DNA from: Bacteroidales bacterium
Lineage (GTDB): Bacteria > Bacteroidota > Bacteroidia > Bacteroidales > Muribaculaceae
Assembly: GCA_014800895.1 (NCBI GenBank)
Contig: JAAVFG010000015.1
Coordinates: forward strand, 18,294-82,293
Direction of reading: 5' to 3'
DNA length: 64,000 nt
Notes under the pieces: model-generated
What the model was told of the DNA's origin: nothing
Seen by the model: only the letters and a program-made list of their open reading frames with translations
The model's database searches: none
Program-made: the position numbers and the translations under genes
Shown here: one piece after another, positions 1 through 7,749 of the stretch
Layout of the letters: every line of letters begins with the position of its first letter
Position numbering within the stretch: the stretch's first letter is position 1

Positions 1-204
1 GACATTGGATTACATAGCCGTCGAGATATTATGCTTCATCCAGCCTGTCCTGACAATGTTATTTTTCTGAAGGCTGTACTCGACTCGTTCTTCGACACAA
101 AAGAGCATGTACGTAGCAATTTTCAACAAATTAATGCTCAGCAGATGAAGATGCAACGCAATCGCCGTCCCGTAGGTTTCACCGTAAATAATACGCAAGA
201 ATAA
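1..204 (+). CDS. C-terminal fragment of an unidentified protein
   Basis: An open frame runs from the window edge to TAA at 202-204, giving the last 67 residues of a gene that starts outside the window. The peptide contains DIMLHPACPDNVIFLKAVLD and ends in RRPVGFTVNNTQE. I do not recognise the family. Codon usage looks normal for a Bacteroidales gene, and a hairpin at 246-277 follows, which fits a genuine 3' end. The complementary-strand frame over the same bases looks like a shadow. Confidence 0.5.
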   Translation, partial: DIGLHSRRDIMLHPACPDNVIFLKAVLDSFFDTKEHVRSNFQQINAQQMKMQRNRRPVGFTVNNTQE

Positions 205-245
205 TGAAAATAATTTTTATGTTGTTCTTGGGATTCTAATTTATC

Positions 246-277
246 CGTAAGCATACGTGCTTCACCGTGTGCTTACG
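246..277. terminator. Hairpin after the partial CDS
   Basis: Arms 246-257 and 266-277 (CGTAAGCATACG and CGTGTGCTTACG) pair over 12 bp with one G-T, around an 8-nt loop. There is no clear T-run after it, so it may be a weak terminator or an RNA-stabilising stem. Confidence 0.4.
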
Positions 278-298
278 ATAGAGTAACAGAGTGACGAA

Positions 299-454
299 AT
301 GACAAATAAAATTTCAGTCCGTGAGCAAGACTCACAGACAGGAATCGATGCTTATCGTCTATTACCATCTATGAGTATTACTGGCAGAATTGTTGAGCTG
401 GAAATAGAGCGTTTGCCAGTAATTTGCCAGTTGAATAAAAGATTAGCGAGATAA
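299..454 (+). CDS. Possible small protein (51 aa), unknown
   Basis: ATG at 299 opens a 51-codon frame ending at TAA 452-454, with the C-terminus IERLPVICQLNKRLAR. It follows the partial gene by 94 bp and its last codons lie inside the terminator hairpin of tRNA-Leu. No family is recognised and no ribosome-binding site stands out. It could be a short genuine gene of an integrated element next to the tRNA, or a chance frame. Confidence 0.2.
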   Translation: MTNKISVREQDSQTGIDAYRLLPSMSITGRIVELEIERLPVICQLNKRLAR

Positions 455-483
455 CTATTGGAGTTTCAATGAGTTATCTCGCT
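445..483 (-). terminator. Terminator of tRNA-Leu
   Basis: Perfect 12-bp stem (445-456 with 472-483, AGCGAGATAACT) and a 15-nt loop, lying 8 bp beyond the 3' end of tRNA-Leu. On the minus strand it is followed by AATCTTTTATT, a weak U-rich tail. Confidence 0.6.
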
Positions 484-490
484 TTATCTG

Positions 491-572
491 TGCCCAGAAC
501 AGGACTCGAACCTGCACGGCTCTCACCACTCGCACCTGAAACGAGCGCGTCTACCATTCCGCCACCTGGGCA
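491..572 (-). tRNA. tRNA-Leu (anticodon CAG)
   Basis: The minus strand folds as an 82-nt class II tRNA. The acceptor arms TGCCCAG and CTGGGCA pair perfectly, the anticodon stem CTCGT/GCGAG encloses the loop TTCAGGT giving anticodon CAG, there is a variable arm, and the T-loop is GTTCGAGTCC. No 3' CCA is encoded. A TAnnTTTG box lies about 30 bp upstream (603-610) and a hairpin terminator follows. Confidence 0.95.
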
Positions 573-602
573 TTCTTTATTCTGTTTTCCTATTTGGATG
601 TA

Positions 603-610
603 CAAAGGTA
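603..610 (-). promoter_or_regulatory. -7 box of tRNA-Leu promoter
   Basis: The plus-strand CAAAGGTA reads TACCTTTG on the minus strand, matching the Bacteroidetes -7 consensus TAnnTTTG about 30 bp before the mature tRNA 5' end. No convincing -33 box was seen. Confidence 0.5.
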
Positions 611-667
611 AGCGTTTTTTTTCGGATTTCCTACTCTTTGACGATTTTTATTAATATTTTATTTCCA

Positions 668-733
668 TAATCTTACTATAAACTTACTATAATTTTACTA
701 TAATCTTACTATAATCTTACTATAATCTTACTA
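668..733. repeat. Six tandem copies of an 11-bp AT-rich unit
   Basis: The consensus is TAATCTTACTA. Units 1, 4, 5 and 6 are identical and units 2 and 3 differ at two and one positions. The array lies upstream of the toxin-antitoxin promoter (763-793). Its period is close to one helical turn, so each unit faces the same side of the DNA. Confidence 0.9.
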
Positions 734-762
734 TAATTGGGTATTTATTATTTGCCTACTCC

Positions 763-793
763 TTGCTAAATTGAGATTTTAACTGTATTTTTG
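763..793 (+). promoter_or_regulatory. Toxin-antitoxin promoter
   Basis: TTG at 763-765, a 20-bp spacer, then TATTTTTG at 786-793, matching the Bacteroidetes TTG-N20-TAnnTTTG form. Transcription would start near 800, inside the direct-repeat operator described next. Confidence 0.6.
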
Positions 794-830
794 CATTACA
801 TCTAAATTAGATTGCATTACATTTGAATTA
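792..830. promoter_or_regulatory. Probable autoregulatory operator of the TA pair
   Basis: Two 18-bp direct repeats (TGCATTACATCTAAATTA at 792-809, TGCATTACATTTGAATTA at 813-830) are offset by 21 bp, two helical turns. The first includes the palindrome ATCTAAATTAGAT at 800-812. Antitoxins with ribbon-helix-helix folds usually bind such paired sites over their own promoter, so an operator is inferred. Confidence 0.55.
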
Positions 831-847
831 TATTTTATGCATATGTT

Positions 848-1144
848 ATGAGACAGTCAACGATTTCAATTCGGGTGGATCAGGGACTTAAAAATAGCTT
901 CGATTCGCTGTGCGAGGCTTTTGGACTGACCGCTACCGCAGCTTTCAATATATTTATGAAGGCTGTGGTGAGAGAACGCAAGATACCGTTTGAAATAAAG
1001 GCGGATGATGTGGAAATGGTCAGGAGTAAGGCTATGGATGCTTTCTTCTCCATGCGTAAGGCTGCCGTCAGCTCCGGCGATGCGGATATGTCGTTAGAGG
1101 TGATTAATTCTGAAATTGAGGCGGTCCGTAATGGCAGAAGATAG
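848..1144 (+). CDS. RelB/DinJ-family antitoxin
   Basis: 98 residues. The N-terminal STISIRVDQGLKNSFDSLCE followed by the AFGLTATAAFNIFMKAVVRE helix is the ribbon-helix-helix signature of RelB/DinJ antitoxins, which bind their operator as dimers and neutralise the toxin with the C-terminal tail. The gene overlaps the downstream PIN toxin by 14 bp, indicating translational coupling. Promoter and paired-repeat operator lie at 763-830, so autorepression by the antitoxin or the complex is likely. DinJ proteins are classically paired with RelE/YafQ toxins; here the partner is a PIN nuclease. Confidence 0.85.
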   Translation: MRQSTISIRVDQGLKNSFDSLCEAFGLTATAAFNIFMKAVVRERKIPFEIKADDVEMVRSKAMDAFFSMRKAAVSSGDADMSLEVINSEIEAVRNGRR

Positions 1145-1568
1145 ACCTATATATGCGGTAATCGACACTAATGTGCTGGTGTCCGCTCTCTTGGCTTCTT
1201 CTGACCGCTCTAATCCTATGAGAGTGATTCTCGCAATTCTGTCAGGAAAGATAATACCGATGTATAATTCGGAAATTATTTCCGAATATAGGGAGGTCTT
1301 GAGTAGGAAGAAATTTCCATTTACGTCGGGTCAGATATATGATCTTCTTAATTATTTTATAACATTCGGTATTGATTGTCAAAGAATTGATGTGAATGAT
1401 GAGGTCTTCCCCGATAAGGATGACAGGGTGGTTTATGAAGTGAGAATGAGCGTGGAGGGATCCTATCTTGTAACGGGAAATCTGCGCCATTTCCCTCACA
1501 AACCATATGTGGTCACTCCTGCGCAAATGTTGGAAATCCTGCAGGAACATGAATTAATGATATCATGA
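1131..1568 (+). CDS. PIN-domain toxin (putative TA toxin component)
   Basis: 145 residues from ATG at 1131; a TTG 15 bp upstream is less likely. The family is the PIN nucleases of the TIGR00305/COG1569 kind, metal-dependent RNases. Visible acidic residues fit the fold: Asp12 in VIDTN, Glu52 in ISEYREVL, and Asp95/97/98 in FPDKDDRVVYEV, with the late VTGN motif at 114-117. The start lies inside the end of the antitoxin gene. Its stop is only 6 bp before the next gene, a GltD-like flavoprotein, so the TA promoter probably reads into that gene. Confidence 0.85.
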   Translation: MAEDRPIYAVIDTNVLVSALLASSDRSNPMRVILAILSGKIIPMYNSEIISEYREVLSRKKFPFTSGQIYDLLNYFITFGIDCQRIDVNDEVFPDKDDRVVYEVRMSVEGSYLVTGNLRHFPHKPYVVTPAQMLEILQEHELMIS

Positions 1569-1574
1569 TTAATT

Positions 1575-2882
1575 ATGGAAAATTTTAACGAGGTAAATAA
1601 GAATTTTACGGTTTCGGAGGCTATCAAGGAGGCTCAGAGATGTCTTAATTGCAAGGTGCCGCAGTGCCGTAAAGGTTGCCCTGTCAATAATGAGATTCCG
1701 GATTGGATCTCAGCTTTGGGAAAGGGTAATTTCGGTAGTGCTATCGAGATTATACGCCATAAAAGTAATCTTCCCGCCGTCTGCGGTCGTGTTTGCGCCC
1801 ATGAGCGACAGTGTGAGGGTCATTGTATCCTGAATAAAACGGGTAAACATATCGAGATCGGTAAGCTGGAGCGTTTTGTCGCCGATTTTGACTTCGAGGC
1901 GGGACTGGATCATGAGAATCTTCCGGAAAAGACCAGGGGAAAGGTAGCCATTATCGGCAGCGGTCCCGCCGGACTTACCACTGCCGCCGACCTTTCACGC
2001 AAGGGCTTCAATGTGGAGGTGTTCGAGATGGAGGAGGAGGCGGGAGGCGTGCTTCTCTATGGTATTCCCGAATACCGTCTGCCGAAGGAGGTGGTGCGCC
2101 GCGAGGTGAAAGGTCTGGAAGCTTTGGGCGCCAAGATTCATTGCGGCGTCACGGTCGGAGTGGATTTCACTATTGATGACCTCTTCGCACAGGGATTTGA
2201 TGCCGTATATATGGCTACGGGCGCCGGGCTCCCCAAATATCTCCCGATAGAGGGTATGGAGGCGCGCGGAGTGCGTCAGGCGTTGCGTTTCCTGCGCCGT
2301 GTGCAGCTCTATCAGTCGGGTCATATCGACAAGAAAGAGGTAGTGGTAGGCGATGGCGATATAGTGTATGTGATCGGAGGAGGCAACACCGCCATGGATG
2401 CCGCCCGTACGGCTCTTCGCATGGGGAGCAAGGAGGTGACCGTGGTCTATCATCGTCAGCGTGAGAATCTTCGTGCTCTTAAATCGGAATATGATGAGGC
2501 TGTGGAGGAGGGGGTTAAATTCATGTGGAATTCCAATGTGGTGAAAGTCAATCCCGGGGAAGGCACTAACCTCACCTCTCTTGTGATCGAGACCGACGGT
2601 GTGCGTAAGGAATATCCTGCCGATCATCTTGTTGCGGCTGTAGGTAGCGCTCCGGCGGCACGAATAGTCTCTACCACGGAAGGTATCAATGTGGATGAGA
2701 AGGGATATGTGCTCCGCCGAGAGGTACCTTATGGCATGACCACCCGTGTCGGGGTCTTTGCCGGAGGCGACGTGTCAGGACAGCCCGCCACTGTCGTGCA
2801 TGCCATGAAGGATGCGAAGTTGGTGGCTGCCGGTATCGAGGAGTATATCAATGCCAAGAAACTGATGGAGGCTATCAAGTAG
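1575..2882 (+). CDS. GltD-like NAD(P)H oxidoreductase (glutamate synthase small subunit family)
   Basis: 435 residues. Two N-terminal 4Fe-4S motifs are visible (Cys23/26/31/35 and Cys70/74/80/84), then an FAD-binding GSGPAG near 128-133 and a NAD(P)H-binding VIGGGNTAMDAA near 258. This is the layout of the GltD/NfnL/SudA flavoproteins that pass electrons from NAD(P)H through FAD and Fe-S clusters. The GltB large subunit and the usual ferredoxin-NADP reductase partner are not adjacent, so the substrate cannot be fixed: ammonia-dependent glutamate formation or transhydrogenation are both possible. It begins 6 bp after the toxin gene with no promoter of its own that I could see. A strong hairpin follows at 2905-2947. 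Confidence 0.85.
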   Translation: MENFNEVNKNFTVSEAIKEAQRCLNCKVPQCRKGCPVNNEIPDWISALGKGNFGSAIEIIRHKSNLPAVCGRVCAHERQCEGHCILNKTGKHIEIGKLERFVADFDFEAGLDHENLPEKTRGKVAIIGSGPAGLTTAADLSRKGFNVEVFEMEEEAGGVLLYGIPEYRLPKEVVRREVKGLEALGAKIHCGVTVGVDFTIDDLFAQGFDAVYMATGAGLPKYLPIEGMEARGVRQALRFLRRVQLYQSGHIDKKEVVVGDGDIVYVIGGGNTAMDAARTALRMGSKEVTVVYHRQRENLRALKSEYDEAVEEGVKFMWNSNVVKVNPGEGTNLTSLVIETDGVRKEYPADHLVAAVGSAPAARIVSTTEGINVDEKGYVLRREVPYGMTTRVGVFAGGDVSGQPATVVHAMKDAKLVAAGIEEYINAKKLMEAIK

Positions 2883-2904
2883 ATTAGCTCATAGACAGAT
2901 AGAA

Positions 2905-2952
2905 ACCGGTCGTCCGAAAATCGTGAAAATCGATTCGGGCGACCGGTCTTTA
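2905..2952 (+). terminator. Terminator after the GltD-like gene
   Basis: ACCGGTCG (2905-2912) pairs with CGACCGGT (2940-2947), and the stem extends inward through TCCGA/TTCGGG. It is followed by CTTTATTTC, a short T-rich tail. Confidence 0.7.
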
Positions 2953-3024
2953 TTTCTGTTTCATTTAGCCTTCATCTATACTTCATTAATCATTCAATAT
3001 AAAATGAAGGGAGTGTTTCAATAA

Positions 3025-4668
3025 TTATTCCCCTATAAGAGTTTTGATATCATTCTCCACTGTTGAGATAGTGCCGATATTGAATTTCTCCTGGAGCACT
3101 TTAAGGATATCGGGAGTGAAGAAAGCAGGGAGAGTCGGGCCTGTATGGATATTCTGCACGCCGAGATAAAGGAGAGCGAGGAGCACGATTACGGCTTTCT
3201 GCTCATACCATGCGATATTGAATACGAGCGGGAGCTCATTGATAGACTTAAGTCCGAAAGCCTCCTGCAGAGCCATGGCGATACGTACGAGTGAATAGGA
3301 GTCATTACACTGTCCGGCATCCAATACGCGGGGCACACCCTCGATGTCGCCGAGCGGAAGCTTGTTATAGCGATACTTGGCACATCCGGCTGTCAGAATC
3401 ACGCAATCTTTCGGAAGCGCCTCCGCAAACTCAGTATAGTAGGAGCGTGAGGGGAAACGGCCGTCGCATCCTGCCATTACGACAAATTTACGGATCTTGC
3501 CCTCCTTGATAAGTTCTATAATCTTAGGAGCGAGCTCAATCACCTGATGATGTGCGAAACCGCCAATGATCTCGCCCTTCTCGATTTCTGTAGGAGCGGG
3601 ACAGGTCTTCGCCTTTGCGATCACCTCCGAGAAGTCATGGTTGCCTTCGGCGTCAGCATCGATATGGTGGGTGCCGGGCATATCCACTACACCGAGAGTA
3701 TAGATACGGTCGGTGTAAGTGGCATTCTTGCGTGGAGGCACGATACAGTTGGAAGTAAATACGAAGCAGCCGTTGAATGTCTCGAATTCATCCACCTGTT
3801 TCCACCATGCGTTGCCATAGTTTCCGGCGAAATGAGGATATTTCTTGAAGAATGGATAATACTGTCCGGGGAGCATCTCGGAGTGGGTATATACATCCAC
3901 TCCTGTTCCGGCGGTCTGTTCGAGGAGTTCCTCAAGGTCGTGGAGGTCATGCCCGGATATGAGGATACCGGGGTTATTGCGTACGCCTATATCCACCTTT
4001 GTGATCTCGGGGTTGCCATATCTTCCGGTGTTCGCGCTGTCAAGGAGAGCCATAGCTTTCACGCCGCCCTCGCCCATATAGAGCACAAGCTTCACGAGCT
4101 CATCGACAGTGATATCCTCGCGGCTCACCTCTTTGAGCACTTTCTCTATATATGCGTAGACATCGTCATCCTCATATTTGAGGTTGGCGGCATGGCGGGC
4201 ATAAGCAGCCGCACCCTTGGCACCATATATAGCCAACTGTTTCAGACCGCGTTTGTCGGGATCTTTCTCAGCGAGAACGCCGGTGACGGGCTCCAGCTTC
4301 TCATAGTCTTCCGGCTCAGCCTCGAGAGCTACTTCGGGAGCATCAGGGATTTTTATATCGAGTTCCTTGCATTTGGCGATAAGCTCGCGTTTCATCTGGA
4401 AAGCGCGACGGATAAAGCCATCAAGGGAGTCATTATCGAAATTGGCATTGGTGATGGTAGTGAAGAGAGCATCAATTACCTGATGAGAGGCATCCGCCTG
4501 AGGTGCGCCCGCTCCACGCAGGAGGTCATTAAGAATTGCAACGCCTCTTGTGGCATAAAGCAGAAGATCCATACGGGCGGAAGTTTCGGGAAGTTTGCCG
4601 CATACACCTCGGAGTGTGCAGCCGCTTCCTTTCGCTGTCTCCTGGCATTGATAACAGAACATATCCAT
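3025..4668 (-). CDS. hcp: Hydroxylamine reductase / hybrid cluster protein
   Basis: 547 residues, full length for the class I family. The N-terminal Cys5, Cys8, Cys17 and Cys23 (C-x2-C-x8-C-x5-C) bind the simple Fe-S cluster. Later motifs [38 protein letters not shown] and [10 protein letters not shown] supply ligands of the hybrid Fe-S-O cluster. Hcp reduces hydroxylamine in vitro and is linked to NO detoxification and protein S-nitrosylation in anaerobes. It stands alone on the minus strand; no Hcr reductase is beside it, so the electron donor is unknown. A 380-codon frame on the opposite strand is a shadow. Confidence 0.95.
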   Translation of the reverse strand: MDMFCYQCQETAKGSGCTLRGVCGKLPETSARMDLLLYATRGVAILNDLLRGAGAPQADASHQVIDALFTTITNANFDNDSLDGFIRRAFQMKRELIAKCKELDIKIPDAPEVALEAEPEDYEKLEPVTGVLAEKDPDKRGLKQLAIYGAKGAAAYARHAANLKYEDDDVYAYIEKVLKEVSREDITVDELVKLVLYMGEGGVKAMALLDSANTGRYGNPEITKVDIGVRNNPGILISGHDLHDLEELLEQTAGTGVDVYTHSEMLPGQYYPFFKKYPHFAGNYGNAWWKQVDEFETFNGCFVFTSNCIVPPRKNATYTDRIYTLGVVDMPGTHHIDADAEGNHDFSEVIAKAKTCPAPTEIEKGEIIGGFAHHQVIELAPKIIELIKEGKIRKFVVMAGCDGRFPSRSYYTEFAEALPKDCVILTAGCAKYRYNKLPLGDIEGVPRVLDAGQCNDSYSLVRIAMALQEAFGLKSINELPLVFNIAWYEQKAVIVLLALLYLGVQNIHTGPTLPAFFTPDILKVLQEKFNIGTISTVENDIKTLIGE

Positions 4669-4782
4669 ACGTTGTGTTTTTATAAGTAAAGAAATAAGGT
4701 TGATGAGGAGAGTATATAAATAGAACGCGCCCTCAGGAATAAAGGTTTAGGATAGGCGATGTATATAAGAGATGTTATAAAG

Positions 4783-4812
4783 CAAAAAAATCGCCTGCCG
4801 GAAAGGCAGACG
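4783..4812 (-). terminator. Terminator of tRNA-Pro
   Basis: On the minus strand CGTCTGCC and GGCAGGCG form an 8-bp stem (4805-4812 with 4792-4799, one G-U), followed by ATTTTTTT. A textbook intrinsic terminator 12 bp beyond the tRNA. Confidence 0.75.
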
Positions 4813-4824
4813 ACTTAACTCAGT

Positions 4825-4897
4825 CGGGGTGACAGGATTCGAACCTGCGACCACCTGGTCCCAAACCAGGTGCGCTACCGGACTGCGCTACGCCCCG
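4825..4897 (-). tRNA. tRNA-Pro (anticodon TGG)
   Basis: 73 nt on the minus strand. The anticodon stem CCTGG/CCAGG encloses TTTGGGA, giving TGG. The T-arm GCAGG-TTCGAAT-CCTGT is present. The acceptor stem CGGGGCG/CACCCCG has one C-A mismatch at the sixth pair, which is unusual. No CCA is encoded. Promoter box at 4908-4915 and terminator at 4783-4812. Confidence 0.93.
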
Positions 4898-4907
4898 AAT
4901 GGTTTTG

Positions 4908-4915
4908 CAAAGTTA
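4908..4915 (-). promoter_or_regulatory. -7 box of tRNA-Pro promoter
   Basis: CAAAGTTA reads TAACTTTG on the minus strand, a TAnnTTTG match 11 bp before the tRNA 5' end. Confidence 0.5.
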
Positions 4916-4979
4916 ATAATTTTTATCGAGAAAAAGAATTTTTTCCGGATTTTTATTTTTTGAGAAGGTCAATGGAGCC

Positions 4980-6074
4980 TTAATTTTTGAGAAGGTCAAA
5001 ATAGCGGTTGAGAACATCCTGGGCGGCAGTGAAGGAAGACTGCTCATTATTAAGCACTCTCAGCTCCTTCTGCTCCAGCAGAGCCTGAATCTCCGGACGG
5101 CGGTAGAAGTCGGAGCGGAGCTGTTCATTTATAGTCTCGAACATCCAGTATTTAGCCTGCTCGTTTCTCTTGCGCTCGAAGTATCCCGTCTTTTTCACAT
5201 ACTCGAAATAGCGGTCGATCATATCCCATACTTTATCGATATTCAGCTCATAATATCCGCTGTATGTGATCACCTCCGGGTGCCATTTGCTCGGTGTGGG
5301 CGGGAATAGATGCAAGGCATTTCTGAATTGTGCAGCCGCCAGGTTGGCACGGTCCACGTTATCTCCGTCCGCCTTGTTGATCACTATACCGTCAGCCATC
5401 TCCATGATGCCGCGCTTGATACCCTGCAATTCGTCGCCGGTGCCTGCAAGCTGGATAAGGAGGAAGAAATCCACCATTGAGTGGACGGCGGTCTCGCTCT
5501 GACCCACGCCGACAGTCTCCACGAAGATATTGTCATAGCCGGCAGCCTCGCAAAGCACGATTGTCTCGCGGGTCTTCCTTGCCACTCCTCCCAAAGAGCC
5601 GGCGGAGGGGGAGGGTCGTATGAAAGCATCCTTCTCAACTGATAGTTTCTCCATACGGGTCTTATCGCCGAGAATGGAGCCGGATGTGCGCTCGCTGCTC
5701 GGGTCGATAGCCAGGACGGCAAGGCGTCCGCCCTGTTTCAAGACATGCAGACCGAAGACATCGATAGAGGTAGACTTGCCGGCACCCGGCACGCCCGTTA
5801 TACCAATACGGCGGGAATTGCCGGAATAGGGGAGACACTTCTCTATCACCTCCTGCGCCAATGCCTGATGATGATCCGCAACGCTTTCTACTAAAGTGAC
5901 AGCGCGCCCGAGGATAGAGACATCCCCCTTCAGGATACCCTCCACATATTCGCCGGCGGTCAGTTCGCGGCGTCTGTGACGAGGGCGGCGATAAGGATTC
6001 ACGGTAGGTTGGGAGGTCACGCCGGAATTGACCTGCAGACCTTTATATTCAGTATTATTTTCAGGATGTTCCAT
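4980..6074 (-). CDS. meaB: Methylmalonyl-CoA mutase-associated GTPase MeaB
   Basis: 364 residues. G3E-family P-loop GTPase that guards cobalamin loading and protects methylmalonyl-CoA mutase. Walker A is GVPGAGKS (94-101); then AIDPSSERTSGSILGDKTRM, the switch-like ETVGVGQSE, and the base-specificity motif NKADGDN follow. The last third, rich in aromatic and basic residues, is the dimerisation arm. The mutase subunits, normally neighbours in Bacteroidetes, are not in this window. The final 16 bp of the gene are repeated 27 bp downstream (4957-4972 versus 4984-4999), a small duplication of its 3' end. Confidence 0.93.
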   Translation of the reverse strand: MEHPENNTEYKGLQVNSGVTSQPTVNPYRRPRHRRRELTAGEYVEGILKGDVSILGRAVTLVESVADHHQALAQEVIEKCLPYSGNSRRIGITGVPGAGKSTSIDVFGLHVLKQGGRLAVLAIDPSSERTSGSILGDKTRMEKLSVEKDAFIRPSPSAGSLGGVARKTRETIVLCEAAGYDNIFVETVGVGQSETAVHSMVDFFLLIQLAGTGDELQGIKRGIMEMADGIVINKADGDNVDRANLAAAQFRNALHLFPPTPSKWHPEVITYSGYYELNIDKVWDMIDRYFEYVKKTGYFERKRNEQAKYWMFETINEQLRSDFYRRPEIQALLEQKELRVLNNEQSSFTAAQDVLNRYFDLLKN

Positions 6075-6148
6075 GGAAAAGCAAGATTTAAAATTTAGTA
6101 GCTGCTAATATACGTAAGTTATGCGATGCGTCCTGCTCCAAGGCTTTA

Positions 6149-7225
6149 TTATTCCTTGATGCCGACTACGTGAAGCACGCGGATGGGATGCAGGGGGTCG
6201 TCGGAAAGAACCCTGACACTGAGGTTGAAAGCCCCTTTCTCTATCATCGCCGGATTAATGGAGATAACTGCCTCCCCATCTTTCCCAGGCTTGATAACTG
6301 TGGGTTTCTTCTTGACGGTCAGAGCCTTGGATTGTGGGGCGATCTTGATAATATTCATTTTCGTCTTCCCCTGATTCTGTATGCTGAAAGAGAGAGTTCG
6401 GCTGTCATTATCCGTAACGATGCCGACATCGGCGCGTTCCGAAAGGAGATAGCAACGCGGACCGTTATCCACCTGCTCCGGAGTGAGACGGGAGAAATCG
6501 GGAGTGACGTTAGCCTTGAAAGTCACGGTCAGCGGATCGGTATCCTCCTTGCCGTCAGATAAGACTATCGGAATCTCTATGTCTCCTATATTCTCGACCT
6601 CTGCCGAATTGAAATAAAGGGAGATAGATGCCACATCGCCCGGACCGAGCCGTTTCTGCGAGATCTCCGCTTTCAGCGCCTTGTTTTTAGGGGCTATGCT
6701 TGGATTGATCGAGTCAGTCGACTGGTTATAGGCATTGATGAAATAATTCCGCGCCACGCCATGACGCATCTCGCCACCCGCCATATCCTTCATAGAGACA
6801 CGGAGCGCGCCGGCTGAGAAGGGATAGAACTGGTCGAGAGATTCGGGAGTGCCGAGCACATTCCCCTTGATACCTATTCTGTAAGTGTCATGCTCACCGA
6901 TAAATACGCGGATAGACTTATCAAATTTTCCGGGACGCCCGGTGGGGTCGTAAATAAATGATATCACGGCGGTATCTCCGGGAGCTATCGGCTCTTCGGG
7001 ATATTCCACGCTCGTGCATCCGCAGCTCGGGCGCGCGCCGGAGATGATCACCTCCTCCTTACCGCGATTAATGAACTGCACCTTCCCTTTGGCAGGTCCC
7101 GCCGCCTCCTTCATCAGTCCGAAGTCATATTCCTTCTGAAGCCATTCTATCTGAGCCGAAGCATCAATCGGGAGAAGGGTGGAGATAAAGAAGAGGGGGA
7201 GAAGATATTTAAGAATGGACTTCAT
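6149..7225 (-). CDS. DUF1573 secreted protein (long form)
   Basis: 358 residues with an N-terminal signal peptide (KYLLPLFFISTLLPIDASA). DUF1573 is an immunoglobulin/HYDIN-like beta-sandwich common in exported Bacteroidetes proteins. The family motif SCGCTSVEYP is near residue 67, followed by the GDTAVISFIYDPTGRPG strand region, and at least two further Ig-like segments fill the C-terminal half. The biochemical role is unknown. It sits 2 bp downstream of a short DUF1573 gene on the same strand, so the two are a tandem pair and one transcription unit. Confidence 0.85.
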   Translation of the reverse strand: MKSILKYLLPLFFISTLLPIDASAQIEWLQKEYDFGLMKEAAGPAKGKVQFINRGKEEVIISGARPSCGCTSVEYPEEPIAPGDTAVISFIYDPTGRPGKFDKSIRVFIGEHDTYRIGIKGNVLGTPESLDQFYPFSAGALRVSMKDMAGGEMRHGVARNYFINAYNQSTDSINPSIAPKNKALKAEISQKRLGPGDVASISLYFNSAEVENIGDIEIPIVLSDGKEDTDPLTVTFKANVTPDFSRLTPEQVDNGPRCYLLSERADVGIVTDNDSRTLSFSIQNQGKTKMNIIKIAPQSKALTVKKKPTVIKPGKDGEAVISINPAMIEKGAFNLSVRVLSDDPLHPIRVLHVVGIKE

Positions 7226-7227
7226 GA

Positions 7228-7632
7228 TTATTTATTTTTAGGAGTCACATTGCCGCTTATCTTCAATCTCACTTTCCCCTCACGAGCATTGGAGCGCACA
7301 GTCACCACTTTCTCGAAGGGACCGGGGCGGCCGATAGGATTGTAAGTGACGCGTATCTTGCCGTTTTTACCCGGCGCCACGGGGTTCTTGGGATATTCCG
7401 GGCGAGTGCATCCACACTGAGCGGTTGCATCGTAAATGATCAGATTCCCCTTGCCGTCGTTGACAAACTGGAAATCATAGCTCACCGGACCGCCATCCTC
7501 CTTGACGATGCCGAAGTTGTGGGTCTTTTCAGCAAAAGCGATCTCTGCCTTCTCCTTCCCCTTTGCAGTCATCGGGAGGAGGAAGAAGATAACGGCGCCG
7601 AGCGCCAGAAGGTATTTTAGATATTTCTTCAT
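7228..7632 (-). CDS. DUF1573 secreted protein (short form)
   Basis: 134 residues, essentially a signal peptide (KYLLALGAVIFFLLPMTAKG) plus one DUF1573 domain. It carries the matching QCGCTRPEYPKNPVAPGKNG motif and the YNPIGRPGPFEKVVTV strand. Its first half resembles the long paralogue immediately downstream, which suggests local duplication. It is the first gene of the pair. Function unknown; expected periplasmic or outer-surface location. Confidence 0.85.
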   Translation of the reverse strand: MKKYLKYLLALGAVIFFLLPMTAKGKEKAEIAFAEKTHNFGIVKEDGGPVSYDFQFVNDGKGNLIIYDATAQCGCTRPEYPKNPVAPGKNGKIRVTYNPIGRPGPFEKVVTVRSNAREGKVRLKISGNVTPKNK

Positions 7633-7749
7633 AATCTATGCCTTTATGTAAGTGGTTTTCTTTTTTAAAGTTTGACTAAGAGTATAACAATTTGTTTAAT
7701 CAGTGTTATCATGACAGCCATACATTATCATGCCGCCTGAACATTGTCA

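Noticed and set aside
469-654. 61-codon frame covering tRNA-Leu
   Set aside because: It runs through a clear tRNA on the other strand; such frames (SVPRTGLEPARLSP) are a common artefact of tRNA genes.
1995-2627. 210-codon minus-strand frame
   Set aside because: Shadow of the GltD-like gene, which has intact cysteine and nucleotide-binding motifs.
3547-4689. Long open frame (380 codons) on the plus strand
   Set aside because: It lies exactly opposite hcp, whose motifs are unmistakable. The translation has no recognisable fold and is a shadow of a well-biased gene.
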